Source of the DNA: Margaritifera margaritifera | Lineage: Eukaryota > Mollusca > Bivalvia > Unionida > Margaritiferidae | DNA: 64,000 nucleotides | Assembly (NCBI GenBank): GCA_029931535.1 | Contig: JAQPZY010001190.1 | Coordinates: 1,013,001 to 1,077,000, forward strand | Reading direction: 5' to 3' | Shown here: positions 59,799-64,000 of the stretch, one piece after another | How positions within the stretch are numbered: position 1 is the stretch's first letter | Layout: every line of letters begins with the position of its first letter | Notes under the pieces: generated by a model | The model's input: only the letters and a program-made list of their open reading frames with translations | The model's database searches: none | Told to the model about the DNA's origin: nothing | Translations under genes and position numbers: made by a program

Positions 59799-60019
59799 TA
59801 CTGTATATACTCTCGTATAATCCGAGTACAAATGCAAACAACATAGACCCTGATCTGCCATCACATAATGCGCCGGCAGATCAGGGTCTTTGTTGTTTGT
59901 TCTACTGATTAGTCCTTACAAACTGCATAGACCCAGATATGCTGGCATATTATGCGACGGCAGAGCTGGGTCTATGCAGTTTGCAGTTGGTATCGGTTTA
60001 TACGCGAGTATAGACAGTA
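59799..60019. mobile_element. double-hairpin MITE, copy 10
   Basis: Starts tactgtatatactctcgtat, ends acgcgagtatagacagta; AACAAC hairpin first. Confidence 0.9.
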
Positions 60020-60351
60020 AATCCTTTTTGACTTGCTCATCTGTTGCTTTGACAAAATAACTTAATATCATCTGACTATCAAAGTATTTAACCCAGACAT
60101 ACAGCTAGATACACAATAAATGTTTTTTAATTAAATTGCTGTTACATGAAAAGCCTATTTACATGTAAAAATACTAATCAGACAGCAGTAATACCATATA
60201 CTGTAAATGAACTTGAATTCCAGCATCATACCATAATATTATAATTATTATTATAATTCTTATTGAAAAAAATTACAATATAAAAAGTATAGTAGTATTC
60301 TTGACAAATTGATTGTGGGCTTCCTTTGCTCACACGAGAATTTGATATATA

Positions 60352-60757
60352 GAGTGAAACCTGCCATAGTGGACACAGTATAAAGGACACATTCATATAA
60401 AGGACATCTTTGTATAAATGGCATATGTTTATAAAGGACACATTAAAATAAAGGACATCTTTGTATAAATGGCATATGTTTATAAAGGACACATTCATAT
60501 AAAGGACATCTTTGTATAAATGGCGTATGTTTATAAAGGACACATTAAAATAAAGGACATCTTTATATAAACGGCATGTTTATAAAGGACATTTATATAA
60601 AGGACATCTTTGTATAAATGGCATATGTGTATAAAGGACACATTCATATAAAGGACATCTTTGTATAAAGGGCACCTACTTGTAAAGGACACCTTTCCAC
60701 AAACTGACAAAATGTATGGTTCCTTTAATGGCCTTTACAGACAGGATTCACTGTATT
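60352..60757. mobile_element. TA-flanked MITE with internal 51-bp array
   Basis: Ends agtgaaacctgccatagtgg and the complement of acagacaggattcact are inverted repeats next to TA. The interior is a tandem array of a 51-bp unit (ataaaggacacattcatata, aaggacatctttgtataaat, ggcatatgttt). The unit gives a minus-strand frame of SFINICHLYKDVLY repeats, not a gene. Confidence 0.75.
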
Positions 60758-61260
60758 TCTGTACTTTTTCAAATTCCATGGCTTATAAAATAAAAATTGT
60801 TACATGATCAATCAGGGTAAGCTTTGAGGTTACTGTTCAGGTCTTACGTGAAGCTCTGTTCCATATTAATGAAGCTCTGTTCCATATTAATTAAGCTCTG
60901 TTCCATATTATTTCTTTGGTTAGGCCATTTTGTATGGTACATGTTGCATATTGATACAGTGATATGTGCCTATTTGTGGATGTGTTTTCAATCAGACATT
61001 GACTATTAATACAACAGTATTTCCCCCATTTTAAGACCAGAGGGTTAGACTAATAAATTATCCTGAAAATAGGGGGTGAGCTTTTAATGAAACAAATATA
61101 TCCTTAGTAAATATTTGCAAATATTTTGTAAAGGGGGCTGATCATCAGGTAAATATGGACAGTTATGCAAAAGAAATTAACATAGGTACCTTTGAAAGCA
61201 GTTGTCTGCCAAGTACAGATAGTACTTGCAGCAGCAATTTGAACAAACTACAGGCAATTA
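60758..61260 (+). other. intron, no clear feature
   Basis: Three copies of gaagctctgttccatattaa (about 20 bp) lie at 60850-60910. The stretch near 61014-61075 (acagtatttcccccatttta) resembles the complement of the MITE end at 62575-62597. Confidence 0.5.
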
Positions 61261-62276
61261 TTTTTAGCTGTACTGGTCATAGACCCGAAGAGCTTATGGG
61301 ATGATCTGTTGTCCATTTATTGTCCATCCATTTGTTAGCACAAGTTTGTTATCACTACTCCTACTAAAAGACTTAAATGATTGCAATGAAACTTTACACA
61401 CACATTCATCCCTTGGTCTAGTTCGTCCTAAATGAAAATGGTGCCGCTTGGACATCCAGTATGGCTGCCACAGTGGTCAGCTTGAAAATTGTATCGGTAC
61501 TCCTCCTGATCAGAAAGTCATATTGACATGGGTTTTTTACCACAAGGTTTCTTATGATGTTCAGTTGGTCCTAAATGAAACTAGTGCCATTCAGAAATCC
61601 ACTATGGCCACCATGGCAGCCATCTTGAAAATCTTGTTATCACTACTGCTCCTGAACAGTCATATTGACATGGGGTTTTCACCAGAAGACTTCTTATGAT
61701 GTCTAGTTGGTCTTAAATGTAAATGGTGCTGACTTCTTATGATGGCTAGTTGGACTTGAATGAAAATGGTGCCCACCTGACCTCCAATATGGCCACCATG
61801 GCACCAATCTTGAAAATCCTTTTATCACTACTCCTGAATAGATGGCCATATCTATATGGATTTTTCACTACTCATACTGAACAGAAAGTCATAATTACAT
61901 GAGGTTTTCACCAGAAGACTTCTTATGATATCTAGTTGGTCCTCAATGAAAATGGTACCAATCTTACGTCCAATATGGCTGCCATAATGGCTATCTTGAA
62001 ATCTTGTTTTTGCTACTCCACCTGAGTGGATGGTCATATTGACATGAGGTTTTCACCAAAAGACCTCAAATGATCTCTAGCTGGTCCAAAATGAAAATGG
62101 TGCCAATTACATTGAATATGGTCTCCACCGTGACCAATTTGAAACTCTTGTTATCACTCAAGAATATCAGAAATGGTTTAAACACTCAACAGTTATATTG
62201 AAGAAATAGTATTATCTTGTACTCTTGGAAATTCTTTTCAGCCAGTAGAGGATCAGTCCCTTTGAGGGACTCGTGT
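61261..62276 (+). repeat. tandem-core interspersed repeat, copy 4
   Basis: Head tttttagctgtactggtcat, core of about six units (catcttgaaaatcttg), tail ctcttggaaattcttttcag and the hairpin gtccctttgagggac at 62255-62269, followed by tcgtgttt. Confidence 0.85.
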
Positions 62277-62419
62277 TTAAGATTTTGCAACCAAACTTGT
62301 CAGTGTACAACACTCACCTGGCTTTAAAGTTGAATAGCACATTGTAAGACTCGGCTTTTCCATCACTGCTTTCTTGAAATCATAAATAAACGCAAGTTTA
62401 AACATTGATCTGACATTAC

Positions 62420-62597
62420 ATACCATATTTATCCATTGATATGACCATGCTTGTTGATAAGCCCCCCTCCACCCCACTTCTACAAAATTTGGGCAAATAT
62501 TTACTGAGGATATCTTTGTCTAAAACAAAGCCCACCCCTAAGTTGTGGAAAACTTTATGAGGCTAGCCCCCTGGGTTTATCATCGGAGAAATACTGT
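62420..62597. mobile_element. probable small MITE
   Basis: Inverted ends: taccatatttatccattgat at 62420 and the complement of ttatcatcggagaaatact at 62578. Interior has facing C-rich stretches (gcccccctccacc, gctagccccctggg). Confidence 0.55.
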
Positions 62598-62600
62598 TAT

Positions 62601-62666
62601 ATGACAGCAGATATGGGTTTATGCTGTTTTCAGTTGGGCATGCTATATACACAAGTAGATACAGTA
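62601..62666. mobile_element. double-hairpin MITE, partial (one end)
   Basis: Diverged last third: atgacagcagatatgggttt, atgctgttttcagttgggca, terminus acaagtagatacagta. It lies about 85 bp upstream of the acceptor of the 62753 exon. Confidence 0.65.
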
Positions 62667-62752
62667 ATTTTTCAGGATTTCAATTTAATTTCTCCAATAG
62701 ATGGATCCTGATGTATCCTTTTTCATTCCCTTTTGTCATTTTCCATCCCTAG

Positions 62753-63139
62753 ACCTTGCACAAAGCCCAGATTTTTCTTCATGTCTAAATGGCATCTCTT
62801 CATTGGAATTTGGGCAAAGGCACATACCTCCAAATCTACAAAATGTCTTCATGGAAGCAGAGTCGAAGCTAAGCTTCACTGCATATATTCATCAAAATGG
62901 CACCACATCACCAGAAACCCAGCAGAGTATTTTAGCCCAATTGAATCAAAATTGTTTAGACACAGCTGATTCCCACCCAGGTCCAGTATCTCAAATTCAA
63001 CAAAATGGCACTTCAGAACCACAGCAAAGTCGTATACCTCAAAAGATTCAAAATGGTCTTACATATATGGACCCCCAACTAAGTCGTATACCACAGAAGC
63101 TTCAAAATGGCTTGGGATCAAGGATCCCCTCTCCTACTG
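62753..63139 (+). CDS. probable PPP4R4 tail exon with three SRIP motifs
   Basis: 387 nt, phase 1 to 1. The acceptor is the long pyrimidine tract ending ccatccctag at 62752; the donor is gtaagc. 129 codons are open. The translation is Gln/Asn/Ser/Pro-rich with repeated QNG and SRIPQK(I/L)QNGL units and ends GSRIPSPT(G). Three Ser-Arg-Ile-Pro motifs lie at 63028-63039, 63082-63093 and 63118-63129. The open frame also runs upstream to an ATG at 62701, but a start there is unlikely because an in-frame stop sits just before it and the splice acceptor is strong. No close vertebrate match is recognisable; assignment to this gene rests on strand, phase with the 42785 exon and position. Confidence 0.55.
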
Positions 63140-64000
63140 GTAAGCCGCATGAGCAAGCAAGTTTTCTTTTGTTTTGCAGTACTGTGAGCATGATAAATTT
63201 GGCTTTTGTCTTGCCTGCAAATCATAGAAGACATTTAGGTATCTTGAATTAATTTACAACTGTTTTCCTATGGTGGTGTTGACATTGACAGCATTACAGT
63301 AATCATTTATGGCGATGTTAATTTTACATTTAACACCATTTCTTGTACCCTATTGCATGTACAGTGAAGAAACTTAATGGATGCTTTAATATTAGGCAAG
63401 AATGCACTTTTTTTATAAAAAATTTTTAACAATATATACTGATCACATTCACAGCACCTTCTGACCAACTGAGATATTAGCATGCAGGGAAATTCTGTTT
63501 ATGTTTAAAAGAAAGACTGGTTTTTGGTTTTGTTGTATATTGGCATGGATATAATTGAATGAGAAAGTTTATTTAGGTACCACTATATGCCAGTGATGTT
63601 TCTGTGTATTAAATCTGACATGAAAATTGACCCACTATCCTTGTGTAGAATCTGTCAATAGACTATCACATAATAGAAATTCCAACAAACCACTGACTAG
63701 TCCAGTTGCTGGCAAAGTGTGAATCATAATCTGGACAGGTGATGTTTGGAGGGTAGTACAATTGCTAGTCAGACACCTATGTAGATTTCACTATATAATA
63801 TGTACAATTTAAAATCTCCATAACTTCATCCACTTTTCAGGCAATTTTCATAATACTGTGAAATCACATTTTGTATTGGGCTTCCAATTTACTACAAACC
63901 ACAGATTTAAAGACCAATGAACAATAATCATTCTGTTGAAAACATGGGACCCTTTCCCAGATCCATAAATTAAAGAACGGACAGAAAAAAAACTTGAAAA
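63140..64000 (+). other. intron, no recognisable feature
   Basis: AT-rich sequence after the donor at 63140; the next exon must lie beyond the window. Confidence 0.5.

Larger units (their letters stand above)
1..64000 (+). other. PPP4R4: PPP4R4-like gene, internal part of locus
   Basis: The whole window lies inside one plus-strand gene. Exons at 76, 11305, 13726, 17099, 19423, 24566, 28797, 31972, 33946, 35406, 38440 and 38792 have AG/GT borders and consistent phases, and encode a HEAT-repeat protein that follows vertebrate PPP4R4 in order. Two tail exons (42785 and 62753) are provisional. The 5' exons (promoter, N-terminal half) and the 3' end lie outside. PPP4R4 is known as a cytosolic HEAT-repeat regulatory subunit that binds the catalytic subunit of protein phosphatase 4. 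PPP4R1 is the nearest alternative, but the order and identity of motifs fit PPP4R4 clearly better. About 1.9 kb of 64 kb is coding; introns run from 0.23 to about 20 kb and hold all other features. Confidence 0.9.

Noticed and set aside
60226..60543. Minus-strand frame of CHLYKDVLY repeats
   Set aside because: By-product of a 51-bp array inside a MITE.
62701..62752. ATG at 62701 as start of a separate gene
   Set aside because: An in-frame stop precedes it, the 52 bases look like a pyrimidine-rich intron end with a strong acceptor at 62752, and the exon from 62753 has the right phase.

Overview
The window is a slice of a large, AT-rich, intron-heavy animal genome. It most likely comes from a mollusc, probably a bivalve. 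This is an inference from the repeat style: long interspersed repeats with degenerate tandem cores of the 'gaagagcttatggg', 'ttagctcacctgg' and 'ggtcaaaggtcaaggtcac' types, plus DIRS elements. No bacterial-type gene organisation is present.

The only cellular gene I can support runs left to right across the whole window: a PPP4R4-like gene (regulatory subunit 4 of protein phosphatase 4). Neither end is included. Twelve exons from 76 to 38920 join in perfect phase and follow the vertebrate protein in order, from the middle HEAT repeats to the charged region after them. Two further tail exons are predicted (42785-42872 and 62753-63139). They join each other in phase, but the first does not join the exon at 38792-38920, so at least one exon is missing from this model or the model is wrong there. 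The predicted tail carries three Ser-Arg-Ile-Pro motifs and an upstream exon carries Ser-Lys-Ile-Pro. These resemble the SxIP motif that binds EB1 at microtubule plus ends.

The introns (0.2 to 20 kb) are filled with mobile and tandem repeats. There are three DIRS-type tyrosine-recombinase retrotransposon copies: a relic at 6.5-9.2 kb, a 3' fragment at 32.3-33.9 kb, and a nearly full-length copy with inverted termini at 48.4-54.3 kb. There is also a 5'-truncated LINE (10.0-10.5 kb, minus strand), a hAT/BED transposase relic (25.9-26.4 kb, minus strand) with an apparent deletion derivative (39.87-40.35 kb), and a 1.5 kb pogo-like TA-flanked element (11.67-13.18 kb). About ten copies of a roughly 220 bp double-hairpin MITE are scattered through the introns. 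Four copies of a tandem-core repeat end in a small hairpin.

At least ten local minisatellites are present, with units of 32, 36, 42, 47, 51, 67, 77 and 97 bp. Some create long spurious open frames because the unit length is a multiple of three (36, 42 and 51 bp).

All assignments rest on reading by eye. No database search was run.
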